A stretch of DNA of 64,000 nt, from NCBI GenBank assembly GCA_015039365.1, contig WION01000107.1, forward strand, positions 62,001 to 126,000, read 5' to 3'. The notes under the pieces were generated by a model that was not told where the DNA came from, did no database searches, and saw nothing but the letters and a program-made list of their open reading frames with translations. Positions within the stretch are counted from its first letter, which is position 1. Every line of letters starts with the position of its first letter. Source of the DNA: Amanita rubescens. Lineage: Eukaryota > Basidiomycota > Agaricomycetes > Agaricales > Amanitaceae. Position numbers and translations under genes: made by a program. Below are positions 24,301-36,899 of the stretch, piece by piece.

Positions 24301-25409
24301 TCGTCCAATTGTTTTTGTTCTTCTGGGTTTAACGGGTATATTTTGCAATCCACCATTTTTGCTCCTGGTGTTAATTCGATCGCGTGGTCCCATGCCCTTC
24401 TCGGCGGTAATTGGTCGAATGTCTGTTTTTCGAATACTTCTTTGTAGTCGCGATAGACTTCCGGCACTATTTCCTTCCAGGTTCTTTCGATTTGGTTGGC
24501 TCCCGCAATATCAGTTGCAAAATTTGATTTTGCTCGTACTTTTATCCAGGGGAGATCAACGTGTCGTATGAATTCGGGTCGATCAATATCAATGGCCAGT
24601 ATTTTATCTTCTTCTGGATTGTATTGATTGATTTCATCTTCTGGTTCTCTGACCCATGATTCCTCGTAACATTCTCCTGGACATTTTGAGAATTTTATTT
24701 GGGCTTTTCTCCATTCGATTTCTGGATTATGATGTTCTAACCAATCGTGTCCGAGGAATACGTCTTTCTTTCCAATATTCACCACCGCTAGTTCTAGCGT
24801 TTCTTCATGGTCGTAAATTCTCATTTTAATCGTGACCATGTCCGTTATCTTTCCTCCGACGTTTAACGTTCCATCGGCGTTAGTAGCGGTTATTGCTCGT
24901 GGTAGTTTGGTTGTGTTGATTTTATGTTCCTCGACAAATTGTTTAGATATTGCAGACATCATGCATCCGCTGTCGATTAATGCTATGGTGTCGAAGCTTT
25001 CTTCTGTATCCAGGGTGGTGAGGATGATTCGTATGTCCATTTCCCTGTGTCCCGATGCTCCGATCCATTGCGGTTCTCTGAGTTTTCGCAGGTACCAGAT
25101 CGCTTCTTCTTCTCCAAGATCATTGATTTTATTGATTAATTCTTCATCAATTTGTTCCCTAAAGGTTTGGTGGGCGAACGTTCGTAATTGCGTAACTCCT
25201 TGTTCCGGGTATTTCCATAATTGTCTTATCATCCATGCGGACGATGAATTTCTGAGTTTACTTGTTTTGTCCCTTATCGATGTGTTCCGAATCTTTCCTT
25301 CCTTTTGTTTCACCTCGTATATTATTGATTCAAGGGATACATATTCGGAAGGTACTAGAGATTCGTAAATACATCGATCGGAGATCAACGAAGAGGGACT
25401 ATCCTTCAT
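21321..25409 (-). CDS. pol: Pol polyprotein of the chromovirus
   Basis: Single open frame of 1362 residues, no stops. N-terminal aspartic protease with the motif DSG; reverse transcriptase with YMDD in VVIYMDDILVFSK; RNase H (LTDHQN and the DASD segment); integrase with an HHCC zinc-binding region (HPGVAKTLE and CHQC), a DDE core with VDLIGP, SDRGTQF and QTDGQTERV; and a C-terminal chromodomain with FLVKWKGLPEEENTWEP. The start ATG overlaps the Gag stop as ATGA (25406-25409), so Pol could be made by coupled re-initiation or -1 frameshifting. All catalytic motifs look intact. Confidence 0.93.
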   Translation of the reverse strand: MKDSPSSLISDRCIYESLVPSEYVSLESIIYEVKQKEGKIRNTSIRDKTSKLRNSSSAWMIRQLWKYPEQGVTQLRTFAHQTFREQIDEELINKINDLGEEEAIWYLRKLREPQWIGASGHREMDIRIILTTLDTEESFDTIALIDSGCMMSAISKQFVEEHKINTTKLPRAITATNADGTLNVGGKITDMVTIKMRIYDHEETLELAVVNIGKKDVFLGHDWLEHHNPEIEWRKAQIKFSKCPGECYEESWVREPEDEINQYNPEEDKILAIDIDRPEFIRHVDLPWIKVRAKSNFATDIAGANQIERTWKEIVPEVYRDYKEVFEKQTFDQLPPRRAWDHAIELTPGAKMVDCKIYPLNPEEQKQLDEFLKEQLETGRIKPSKSPMASPFFFVKKKDGKLRPVQDYRKLNEMTIKNRYPLPLISELIDKLSEAKYFSKMDVRWGYNNIRIKEGDEWKAAFRTNRGLFEPLVMFFGLTNSPATFQTMMNDIFREEIAEGWVVIYMDDILVFSKDKKEHQGQVKRILEKLRQHQLSLKAEKCYFEQEEIEFLGLIISNKGIRMDPNKVKAIAEWPTPTTKRELQQFLGFVNFYRRFIKGFAKIAKALTKLTGKIEWLWTELQQEAFEGLKREIASERVLIIPKPGRPFRMETDASDFAIAAILSQLDDDGIWKPVAFISKALNDAERNYEVYDKEMLAVMQGFYDWAHYLKGTETVTEVLTDHQNLTYFRKPQNLNRRQARWIMDLQEYNFVIKHRSGKTNTKADILSRRAGHPKGENDNEGIILLKEDIFGKVEIRIDDESYEWLSIRQEIRNTHRRYFDKQVTKGIKEKDPDFKYDTLDQCWEWKGRIYVPAKPEIRERVISSNHDVKTAGHPGVAKTLELTTRGFWWPNMKRDIETYIKACHQCQINKPDRQPRAAPLQPNEIPSEPWAVISVDLIGPLVPSKGKDMILVIVDRFSKKAYFIPCNTTITSQGVANLYREHIFKEQGLPKKVISDRGTQFVSGFMKGLYQILGIEANPSTAYHPQTDGQTERVNQELEEYLRMYVNEKQDDWTDWLPIAQFCHNDRRHSATGFSPFMITTGRNPFKGTEGKTETTNHSAAEYIERFKETWKTVKANLEQAAERMKRQHDKHVKPSRRYQPGDRVYLDASKIKTTRTSKKLDAKFHGPFKVISEVGKSAYKLELPPTWGIHDVFHESKLKPVYEPQFPAQQENEPRPPPEIINGCEEYEVEAVKGVRKTRQGKRFLVKWKGLPEEENTWEPEEHMENAKKAIKEYYKKNPSALRQNKPLPLLPPSSLSPTPSGPPTPTPPHLLPLYVPHPRLYGWDDKAFDEEYRRKLEGNWQRWKSAREEANSSQGPTPV

Positions 25410-26709
25410 TGATCTTTCACAAAACCCAACTTCTCTTTCATTTCCGTCTTTTCTTCTTCGGTCATTGATCCGAAGTAGTCTCCTACAGCTTGCCTTCTAA
25501 TCACGGTTTTCCCCTTGCAGTACTTTGCGATGTGACCGATTTTTCCACAATTATAACATTTAGGTGGAGGACGGGTTGTCGGGGTCTGGTCAACATCCAT
25601 TGCATTTTCGTCTTTTACTTTAACCGTAATTGTTTCTCTTTTTGTTTGGCTTGGTCCGGCTTGCGCATTTGTTCTTGTGACCTTGAATTCTCTCTTGCCA
25701 TAGTACCTTTCAGCTTCTCGGAATTGTTTTTCTATTTCCGTGGCCCTGGTGTACCATGCTTGTAGTTGTCCTGGTGCGCTACCGTCTCCTGGGTTTCCTA
25801 ATTCGATTACCCTTCTTCCTACTCCGGTTTTAACGCCTTTTTTGAATTGATCGATTAAGGCGATTTCGTCGAAGCCGGAGAGTTGGGCCCATCCTTTGAA
25901 TTCGATAATATATTCTTCGATGGTTTTGTCTCCTTGTTTTAGTTCCCGTAATTTCTTTATTGCTTCGTCCCGGGTTTCCGTTGTGAGGAAGTATTGTCTT
26001 GCTTCTTCCGCGAATGTATTCCAGTTCACAAAGGGGGGTTTGTGAATGAAGACATATTCTTCCCATGCCGGATGTTCTGGAGTCGCTTCTTCTGCCGGTA
26101 CCATTGTGCATGCTTGGTAATGGGTACAGGTTCGTCCCGGATAGGTATTTGCGAACCTGATCCTTTCTTCGTCGTTCTGAGCGATTTCTCCTATTTTTCC
26201 ATTTGCCCAGTTTGATGCTCGGTTTCCTTTTCCTTTCCTAATTCGTTGGATTGCATATGTGACCCGTGCAATATCATCCGTTAACCTTACTTGGACGAAG
26301 TAATAATTCATCCTTCTGAGCCATGAATCGATTTCCGCTGGTTCGCCTTCGTAATGTTCCGGTGGTTCTATCTTTAATTCCGGTGGTCGTGTCCTAAGTC
26401 TGTCGGCGTCTCTGTCGGCTCTTTCTGCGGCTCTTCGTTCTCGTCCGAGTTGTCTTTCAAACTCTTGTTGTTGTTCCTGCAATTGTCGTTGGAAATTTTC
26501 GTTTTGTTGCCGTAGTTGTTCTATTACATTTGTAATATTCGCTCCCATTGCTGCGGCAGCGACGGTTGCATCTTCAGTTTCCATTGCGATAGTTTCCATT
26601 GTAGGTACGGCCATTGCTGAGATTGCTCCAACGATGTTTCCGTGTTCGTCAAAGGTTGGTTGGACAACCTGTATCCTGTTTCGTCTCATGATGTAAGTGA
26701 ATCCTGCCA

Positions 26710-26717
26710 GCGCAATG
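26710..26717. repeat. hAT-like target-site duplication (left)
   Basis: GCGCAATG, repeated at 28291-28298. Confidence 0.85.
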
Positions 26718-26990
26718 TAGTGTTGTTGCCGGCTCGGCTTCAAGCTGCAAGCCAGTTGAGCTGAGCCAATCGGGAGCTGAGCTGGAGCTGAATTTTCAAA
26801 GCCAGCTACAGCCGGCTCTAGCCAGCTGTAGCCGGCGTCCCAGTACTGATCCACAGGTAAACCCCCTGCCTCTAGTAAAGCCCCCCTGCATCACTTAAGC
26901 ATTTAGGATGCTTTGTTTTGCTCATTACTTGCATCAAGAGGGTTGGGGAGTAGTGGCTGCATGGGTAAGGTCTGGGAACAAGGTAAGTAA

Positions 26991-27280
26991 AGATTTGATC
27001 ATATCTCAGCCATTTCTTGACGGATTCCCTTCAATATAGGATCATCTGAAAGCTCTTTCCAAGCTTATTCTCGACGTCTTAACCGTTTGGCACCGCGCGC
27101 ACTTGATTCCGCCCGTTAAGGCAGAGCTGAGTCACACCATATGTTTTCTTTTATCATATCTCCCCCATTTCCCGACGCTTTTGCTTCGATCTTGGACCAT
27201 TTAGAAGCGATTTTGGCCCTCTTTCTCGTCGCATTGACCGCTTGATGCGGCGCGCTTTCGTTCTTTCGCTATTCATCAAT
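26991..27280. repeat. Left arm of 290-bp inverted repeat in the hAT-like element
   Basis: The arm from AGATTTGATCATATCTC to CTATTCATCAAT is the reverse complement of 27733-28022 over its full length, with very few differences. Similarity continues more weakly outwards to about 26890. Confidence 0.85.
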
Positions 27281-27732
27281 ATTTCATTCAAATTGTATTT
27301 TACATGCTTGTGGGGTCATATCTCACTCATTTATGGTCAGTTTCACTCCAATTATGTCGCATTCAGAAGCATTTTCTCAACACATAGGCAACTTAATGCA
27401 TTGCAAGCACTTTTGGCCAGGATGGGTAATTACAGTAATGAGACATAATGATACCTAGCCTATTTTATCACAGTCCACTCATAGCTTGAAATGCCAATGG
27501 AAATAACTTTAATCTATGTGAATTTGATAGAATTACATGCAAAACTGGACCTACATGAGGAAAAACCAGTACTGAGTATACAGATTTGTGAATAATGAGA
27601 CAATGAATTTGCAGAGCATAAAGCGGTCACTGCGTCGAGAAATAGAGTGAAAAGCACTTCTAAATGGTGCAGGATTGAAGTAAAACCATTGAGAAACAGA
27701 TGGGATATGATAAAAATTGTTTTGAAGGAAAG

Positions 27733-28022
27733 ATTGATGAATAGCGAAAGAACGAAAGCGCGCCGCATCAAGCGGTCAATGCGACGAGAAAGAGGGCCAA
27801 AATCGCTTCTAAATGGTCCAAGATCGAAGCAAAAGCGTCGGGAAATGGGGGAGATATGATGAAAGAAAACATATGGTGTGACTCAGCTCTGCCTTAACGG
27901 GCGGAATCAAGTGCGCGCGGTGCCAAACGGTTAAGACGTCGAGAATAAGCTTGGAAAGAGCTTTCAGATGATCCTATATTGAAGGGAATCCGTCAAGAAA
28001 TGGCTGAGATATGATCAAATCT
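27733..28022. repeat. Right arm of 290-bp inverted repeat in the hAT-like element
   Basis: Reverse complement of 26991-27280, separated by a 452-base spacer. A transcript through it would form a very long hairpin. Confidence 0.85.
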
Positions 28023-28290
28023 TTACTCACCTTGTGCCCAGACCCTACCCTGGCTTCCAGTCATGCAGCCAGCACTCTCCAACCTTCCTGAGGCAAGGGA
28101 TATGCGAAGCAAAGGTTCCAAAATGCCTACAATGCCTGAGGAGGCATTTACCTGGGGTAGGGCATCGGTTGCTTGAAAACCATAGCCAGAGCCGGCTATA
28201 GCTGGCTCTGGGAGCCGAGCTGAGCCGAAAAATCGGCTCCGGTGACTAAGCTGAGCCGAAGCCGAGCTTAGCCGAGCCCCAACAACACTA

Positions 28291-28298
28291 GCGCAATG
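28291..28298. repeat. hAT-like target-site duplication (right)
   Basis: GCGCAATG, repeated at 26710-26717. It lies in the native 5' end of gag. Confidence 0.85.
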
Positions 28299-28468
28299 GC
28301 TGTGAGCGCAGCTGGTAGGGCCATGGTTTAGCGGGTGTTTGGGGTTGTGTAGAGTTGTTGATGTACTTGTGCAATATAAACTGCTACAAGGTAAAGGTAT
28401 GTGAGGTGTGCTATCAGGGCGATAGCAAGGAAAATTCGTAGGAAATTCGTGGTGAGTGGTGTGAAGAA

Positions 28469-28480
28469 AAGCAACAAGCT
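28469..28480 (-). promoter_or_regulatory. Self-priming type primer-binding site
   Basis: Plus-strand AAGCAACAAGCT lies two bases inside the 5' LTR boundary. On the element strand this is AGCTTGTTGCTT. It is the exact complement of AAGCAACAAGCT on the element strand within the 5' LTR (plus 28634-28645), just where transcription should start. This is the arrangement known from Tf1-type elements whose RNA 5' end primes reverse transcription. Confidence 0.7.
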
Positions 28481-28482
28481 TA

Positions 28483-28809
28483 TGTCACGAGCCTTAGACA
28501 GGCTACACAACACAAGACTCAATCACTCTATAGCTACTGCTGACCGTGTCAAGCAGCGAGGGCGTATACAAGAACCGTCGAGGTTCAGGGCAAGTTTAGA
28601 AGGGAGGAGCTCCGAGCTGTCCAAGGAAAGACTAGCTTGTTGCTTAGAGTATGTACTACAATATACGCTACTTATATACTACTTGGGGCATAGGGTATGA
28701 GTCATTGGGTACAGGGTATGAGTCATACTATGTCATAGGGCGTAGGGTACATGAGTCAGTACATGCACGAAGCATGCGGCGTGTCAAGGAGTAAAACAGG
28801 GGCTTGACA
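28483..28809 (-). repeat. 5' LTR (327 bp)
   Basis: Right LTR, partner of 20636-20966. Bounded by TGTCA and TGACA, and followed by the target duplication GTTTT. Confidence 0.9.
28671..28678 (-). promoter_or_regulatory. TATA box of the 5' LTR
   Basis: TATATAAG on the minus strand, about 26-33 bases upstream of the AAGCAACAAGCT segment proposed as the RNA 5' end. Confidence 0.65.
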
Positions 28810-29786
28810 GTTTTGACGTTCCTTACCCCGCTATGTTCCGCCGCTGTCGGATCCTTTCTGCTTAAAGAAAAATTTACGATGAAAGAGGTACTAGCGGGAA
28901 GTAAGTATTAATTTTTTCCGAGACGATGTTAGACTTATTATTGGTAGTTGTGAGCCTCGTAGGCGTCGTGCTTATTGCACGACCACCTTTCATTTTTGAC
29001 GCTATCCGAGTCGGACATCTTCCGGGAGAGAAAGAACTCTCGTTACGCGCGTATCAAGTCGACGCAGCAAAGTTGGTCACGACAAGAGAGAGAATGGTTG
29101 CGGTCGGGTACGCGCTAAGTTGATCTTTGAAATTATTTAAACAACTTTCTTAAACAGCGTTGCATTGTTGGGAGTCGCCGCAGTGACTTGCGAATGTAAG
29201 TTCCTCGCCGAGATCCATTACTACCTAAACAAACGAACGACAGACAATATACTCCGCGTCATCGGAAAACGCGCTCATCCGTTTCATAACATCGTATACC
29301 TCTCCTCGTTTAGCGTCATCGCCTCTTCTTTCGGGTACGTACATAGTACTACACATCCCGCGTCCACTTTAACCCACTTACACGCTAGCATGGCCATAAC
29401 ACAAACCCACCTCACCATCCCTGCGACCTCCCAAAAATGGCCACTATTCGCCGCTCTCCTCCTGCTGGTCACCTTATTCGGCCTTTTCGCGCAGGATCTG
29501 CATGATCCTTGGATTCCAACGTGAAGCAGTAGGCCGCGCGTCGACGGGCGTGTACTCTGGAATCATATTCGCGCTGATTTTGGGAAGGGTAGTGTTTGGG
29601 ACTGTACCTGGGGCCTTGTCTGTCATTGGAATTGTGTTGATATTGGGTTCGGCGGTGTTTGTGGTGGTGATGAAGCAAGCGAGGGAGGGTGAGGAGAGTA
29701 GTTCAGGTACGGAAGGATTGAGTGAGAAGAGGGGTGTTGAGGATGTTGAGGTGGGGTTGCTGGAAATGGCCGAAGTGGAGGAATAG
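28810..29786 (+). pseudogene. DMT/EamA transporter, 3' part after the retrotransposon
   Basis: Continues the gene split at 20635: LTFLTPLC-like text at the junction, then LVGVVLIARPPFIF, MVAVGYALS, VIGKRAHPFHNIVYLSS and VGRASTGVYSG, each matching the intact paralogue at 34754-35901. It includes the GTTTT duplication at 28810-28814. A one-base insertion near 29487 (after LFAQ) shifts the frame relative to the paralogue. So the gene has two lesions, one transposon and one frameshift. Confidence 0.75.
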
Positions 29787-29935
29787 CCCTTATGCTGGAA
29801 AGCTAAGGTTTTGCAAATGCAAACAGCTTAAATTCGATTCGCGCGTCCGGACATGAAAACTCACAAGGCACTTGAGATTATCCCATCTGAATGAGTAATG
29901 AGGAAGGGTGCAACCCCCCCCCCCCCAACGCCTTG
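29787..29935. repeat. Copy of the spacer found between monooxygenase and transporter genes
   Basis: Matches 34548-34735 in blocks (AAGGTTTTGCAAA, CGGCATGAAAACTCACA-like, TCTGAATGAGTAATGAG). It ends at a run of 13 C near 29913. Confidence 0.65.
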
Positions 29936-29949
29936 GAAGGACCTAGAGC

Positions 29950-30245
29950 AACATCTCGACTCGCTCTGAGCTCATATTTCGAGGCTTCAGTCTTGTAACC
30001 GTTTTATATCCCGGATATTGATTAGCCGATAGCCGGATTGCCAGGTATCGACCGGGTATATTGGCCAGCTATCACCCGGAATCCCACGCTCACTTCACCA
30101 GTGCTTTACGAAAAACAAAGGCCGTCGGGCCTGCCACGAAGTGGCGGCCCAGATTCATCAAGTCAAGAACAACGAAGGTCTTCTGTGTCGCGGTCGGATT
30201 TCTCGGAACGGATGTTTCCGTCTTGCAAATCGTATGGATGACCAC
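29950..30245 (+). pseudogene. Truncated 5' fragment of a DMT transporter
   Basis: The segment around 30150-30235 aligns with the start of the intact transporter (TCAAGAACAACGAAGGTCT, TTTCTCGGAA, GTTTCCGTCTTGCAAATCGTATGGAT) but has an internal deletion and ends abruptly. It is preceded by the same spacer as in the intact locus. It is a relic of a third copy. Confidence 0.65.
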
Positions 30246-30530
30246 TCCCGCTCTGGCAGCGACAGCTCCGGTGACTGTAGCTCAGGCCAGAGGCCACGAC
30301 GTATCTCATTGCTCAAGTCGCTCTGGGATGCACGGTGCACTACTTTTAATAGTGAGTGTTATCTCCCACTGCTTTATTTACTGCTGACGGTCCCCGCACC
30401 ACGGTTGACTCCCAGCCAACACAACCTTCCTCGCCGCCGCTGTTCTCCTTCGCCCTAGCCTTTGCTCACTGCTTGCAGACGTGCCAAGTCCATCCACGCC
30501 TGCTGCCAGGCCCCAGTGCTCCAATCCGCA

Positions 30531-30893
30531 ATGAACGACAACTCGCTGCTTATTGATGCCACCCTTCCACGCCCAGTGATTCCAGCCGCCTATGTCCCTA
30601 CCAGCCGCCTGCTCACCCTCTTGTGCGGGACGCTCGCCACCGCCGCATTATCCTTCACCATTGTTGCTACATGTGCACTTTCTGGCATCCACGAAACAAT
30701 TTCGAAGAAAAAGATACCATTGGAAATGATATTATCTATCATTGACACTAACACGGACGCCGTAAAGGTAAGCGATAACGAACACCCATACGCGTGATAA
30801 AATTAAAATAATGGATCCTTTTTGCAGCGCATGGGTCGATCACTCGTCGTACGACCTCGAGTCAGAAACATATGGCCCTCTCCTCAACGGTAA
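30531..30893 (+). CDS. Small hypothetical protein with one hydrophobic segment
   Basis: I do not recognise it. ATG 30531; exons 30531-30767 and 30828-30893 with a GTAAGC donor and TTTTTGCAG acceptor, giving 100 residues. A hydrophobic segment, TLLCGTLATAALSFTIVAT, lies near the middle, so a small membrane protein is possible. Evidence is limited to the frame, the splice sites and the hydrophobicity. Confidence 0.3.
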
Positions 30894-31569
30894 ACCGGTA
30901 CAACGCAGACGAATTAAGTTCCGAGGAAACACCATCAGAATTTAAAATAGATAATCGACGTGTTAGTGATTGGGTTCAATATCATATAAATCCGCAGCCT
31001 GGGGTTTCATGCCATTCGGCGAATATATTCACTTGCATGTAAAATTCGACAAATTGAACAGCCCTTTCTGATTGGATGATGACTGGACAATGGTAACGTT
31101 GGCGGATGACTAAATAACTTGCGTATTCTTGAAATTGTATTAGTACGAAATTTGTCATGTGCTAGGAGCATGACGGCAGACTCTAAGGTTGCTGCGGATG
31201 AAGGCAGCGCTCAGAAACAAATTCCTATTATACATTGTAGTGGTCTATAACTTCATCTTGGAGTCGCACAGATTTCCATCCAGATGATAATACAGTACTT
31301 GACTTTGAATCACGATCACGATTTGATCAAGTGATAACAATAACTAGTCACCTATTCCACGGCCGTTCACGAGCGATCACTAATGATCACCAATGATCAT
31401 TAGTGATCATTCCCCACTCACTACACCCTCCGAGGGTCATATAAACGTTGTCGATGATGAGCCGCTCAGCCGTCACTTGAGGAATGTTACGTCAGCGATT
31501 GTGATCACGCGATCACGCGACTGATCGCGTCCACTTTTGGCATGCCATCCACGACCGAGCCAGCGCGAC

Positions 31570-34600
<3,031 letters not shown>

Positions 34601-34753
34601 GAATTTGATTCTCGCCAAGCCGTATACATACACTTGTCATATGTCCATGTCCCTGGCATCACATGAGACTCAGAAACCCGTATGTCCGGCATGAAAACTC
34701 ACATGGGACTTCCCATCTGAATGAGTAATGAGTATTCCACGTCTTATCACACC

Positions 34754-35901
34754 ATGAAGAACCACTTCGACTCGCTCCGAGCTCATATCAAGAACAATGA
34801 AGGTCTACTCCTGATCATAGCCTCTGAAGCGTTCTTTGCCTTGGTAGGCGTCGCCGTCAAATTTCTCGGAATGAACGTTTCCGTCCTACAAATCGTATGG
34901 ATTCGAATGACGATAACCTACATCTGTTCCATCGCCTACATGTTCTACGCCCAAATCCCTTCCCCCCTCCTCGGTCCTCCCGGAACTCGAATCTTACTAT
35001 GCTTTAGAGGACTAACCGGGTTCTTTGGGATCTTCGGACTCTACTTTTCACTCCAGTATCTCTCGTTATCGGACGCTATCGTGTTGACGTTTCTTACTCC
35101 GTTGTGTTCGGCGATAGTTGGGTGGGTTTTTCTCAAGGAAAAGATGGAGGTGAGGGAGGTTGTGGCGGGGTTGGTGAGTTTGGTGGGGGTGGTTTTGATT
35201 GCTCGTCCGCCGTTTTTATTTTTGAGCGCCGCGGTGCCGGGACTCGGAGGTCCTACTACTGATTTGAATTCGGAGTTGCGTCGGGCCGTGGTTGAGAAGG
35301 GAGTGACGACGGCGCAGAGGATGGTGGCGGTGGGGGTTGCGTTAAGTGGTGTTGCTGGGGTGACGTGTGAATGTGAGTGGCCAGGTCTGTTGAGGGTCGT
35401 GGCACGGATCTGACCCCGAGGTGCAAGACAATTTGATCCGCGTTATTGGAAAACGTGCGCATCCGTTACACAATATCGTGTACCTCGCGGCTTTTTGCGT
35501 CGTTTCGTCATCCATAGGGTGATTTGTTTCTTCCCATCTCGGACCGCTGTGGGCTAACTGGCATGGTTAGGATGGCTATAGCGCGTACGCCGATCGTGGT
35601 TCCCACGCGGTGGTCGTTGATTGGTCTTTTGGTGTTGGTTGGGGTGTTTGGTCTTTTTGCGCAGACGTTAATGACGATGGGGTTTCAAAGGGAAAAGGTG
35701 GGACGTGCGTCGATGGGGGTGTATACTGGGATTGTGTATGCATTAGGGTTTGGGTGGGTGTTTTTTGGGAGTGTGCCAGGGGTGTTGTCAATGCTTGGGA
35801 CGGTGTTGATATTGGGCTCAGCGGTGTATGTTGTTTTGGCAAGGGGTCCAGAAGAAGAAAAAAGTGATGTTGAAGTGGGTTTGTTGGAAGGAGAAAAATG
35901 A
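34754..35901 (+). CDS. DMT/EamA family transporter, intact copy
   Basis: Multi-span membrane transporter of the drug/metabolite superfamily (SLC35G-like). Exons 34754-35372, 35428-35518 and 35571-35901 total 1041 nt, 346 residues. About ten hydrophobic helices, with family-typical text SLSDAIVLTFLTPLC in helix 4 and VGRASMGVYTGIVYAL in the second EamA repeat. The C-terminal tail is acidic. ATG 34721 is an alternative start that adds 11 residues. It lies 216 bases downstream of the monooxygenase on the same strand. Substrate unknown. Confidence 0.88.
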
Positions 35902-36341
35902 CAAGATTATTTTTTATTGCTAATATCCTCGCTCTCCTGACTCGCTGCACTTCCCAAACCTTCAAAACGTCTACGAAACCTGCCCAGTCTGCCCGTTGCC
36001 TGTTCCTCGTCCTCCATGGTGCTGTCTGTGAGCCACATGCGGGTGTTCCATACAGGGTTGTTTGTTGTGTCCCGCGTAAGACGGATACGGGAACGCGGGG
36101 ATGTGGTCCAGTGAGTGAACGAGGTGCCGTCTGAGCGAATGACGAGTTGTGGGTATTTTGGCACGACTGGATTTGGAAGGGTTGGCCTGCGCCTGCGCCA
36201 GACGTGGGTACGTCCGTAGGGAGAGGACGAGACGGGACGGACGAAAGGCGGGAGGATGATGACGGGGACAGAGAATTTGAGCATGGGATATTTGGCGTTG
36301 TTTGTGTCCTTTACAGCTGTGCGTGAGCTAAATATATCAGC
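35902..36341. other. Intergenic
   Basis: No gene is seen. Possible 5' exon or promoter of the PH-CRIB gene near the right end. Confidence 0.4.
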
Positions 36342-36873
36342 ATGGATCTTGTAACCTATCTGGTCTGTGCTCGCCGGTCTGCGGCTGAGCCACCGTCCAA
36401 CGACGAGCCACATGAGGTCGTGCGCAGTGGAATTGTGCGTATGAAGCGCGATGGACTGTTTGCAGGGTGGAGAGAAAAGTGGATGGTGCTCCAGGGCGAT
36501 ACTCTGACGTTCTACAATACTGGGGTGGGTGTTGCTGTGCTGAGTTGAGTTGACTTTTGCTAATTCTCCGTAGACACCGCGCCGGATAAAGACGGGTGTG
36601 ATCCAGTTAAAGGATGTGGACCGAATTGAACGAGTGGATGCAAAGCCATATTGCCTCGAACTAGAAGCAAATGGGCGGCGATACTTGGTTGCATTGAAGA
36701 GCGACGGGGAGTTATATGAATGGCAAGATGAAGTTTACGTTCGAAGTGGAAGTGGTGGATTCAGTCAACCATTTGGTTTTGCTCACGTAGGTCATGTTGG
36801 ATGGGACGCACCATCAGGTGGATTTACGGTCGTCGGGGCAACGGCACAGGCCGCCGCCCGCCTCCTTAGTTAG
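36342..36873 (+). pseudogene. PH-CRIB fragment, truncated duplicate of the PAK gene 5' half
   Basis: Exons 36342-36534 and 36574-36873 encode a pleckstrin-homology domain (IVRMKRDGLFAGWREKWMVL and DVDRIERVDAKPYCLELEA) followed by the first half of a CRIB motif (FGFAHVGHVGWDAPSGGFT). It then ends at the position where the intact PAK gene has an intron; a stop follows shortly. The PAK start codon lies only 26 bases further on. It could still be a short PH protein, but the cut CRIB argues for a partial tandem duplicate. Confidence 0.65.
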
Positions 36874-36899
36874 CGTGGGAATGTATTGTAGCTTCTCTC

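Larger units (their letters stand above)
26718..28290. mobile_element. Non-autonomous hAT-like foldback element
   Basis: Terminal inverted repeats TAGTGTTGTTG (left) and CAACAACACTA (right), flanked by the 8-bp direct duplication GCGCAATG (26710-26717 and 28291-28298). An 8-bp duplication and TAG-type ends fit the hAT superfamily. Subterminal regions are rich in GCCGGCTC/GAGCCGAGC words on both sides. There is no transposase; only short frames are present. Internally it holds a pair of inverted arms of about 290 bp. Confidence 0.82.
25406..28324 (-). pseudogene. gag: Gag gene, N terminus split by a hAT-like insertion
   Basis: The body of Gag (25406-26717) encodes a coiled-coil rich protein (LRQQNENFQRQLQEQQQEF region) with a C-terminal zinc knuckle CYNCGKIGHIAKYC. 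The native first codons lie at 28291-28324 (start ATG at 28324). A 1573-bp element plus an 8-bp duplication separates them from the rest. The open frame that continues into the element up to 26854 is an artefact of the insertion: its first 45 or so residues come from the inserted DNA. Gag expression should be impaired unless the insertion is spliced out. Confidence 0.85.
20636..28809 (-). mobile_element. Ty3/gypsy chromovirus retrotransposon, minus orientation
   Basis: Complete LTR element of 8174 bp, of which 1573 bp (plus an 8-bp duplication) are a secondary insertion. LTRs begin TGTCA and end TGACA. Gag and Pol run on the minus strand, so the 5' LTR is the right one. The LTRs differ essentially by one 4-bp indel (GTACTGACATGC versus GTACATGC), which indicates recent insertion. 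Domain order protease, reverse transcriptase, RNase H, integrase, chromodomain defines a chromovirus. It interrupts a DMT transporter gene. Confidence 0.92.

Noticed and set aside
22000..25400. Plus-strand open frames within the retrotransposon
   Set aside because: They are antisense shadows of the continuous Pol frame.
26718..26854. N-terminal extension of Gag inside the hAT-like element
   Set aside because: Derived from the inserted element; the native start lies at 28324.
29910..29930. Run of 13 C
   Set aside because: A simple homopolymer at a duplication edge; no function is suggested and its length is doubtful.
31360..31530. Dense GATC palindromes as a possible operator or origin
   Set aside because: Only short words, no coherent architecture or neighbouring replication gene; low-complexity sequence is enough as explanation.
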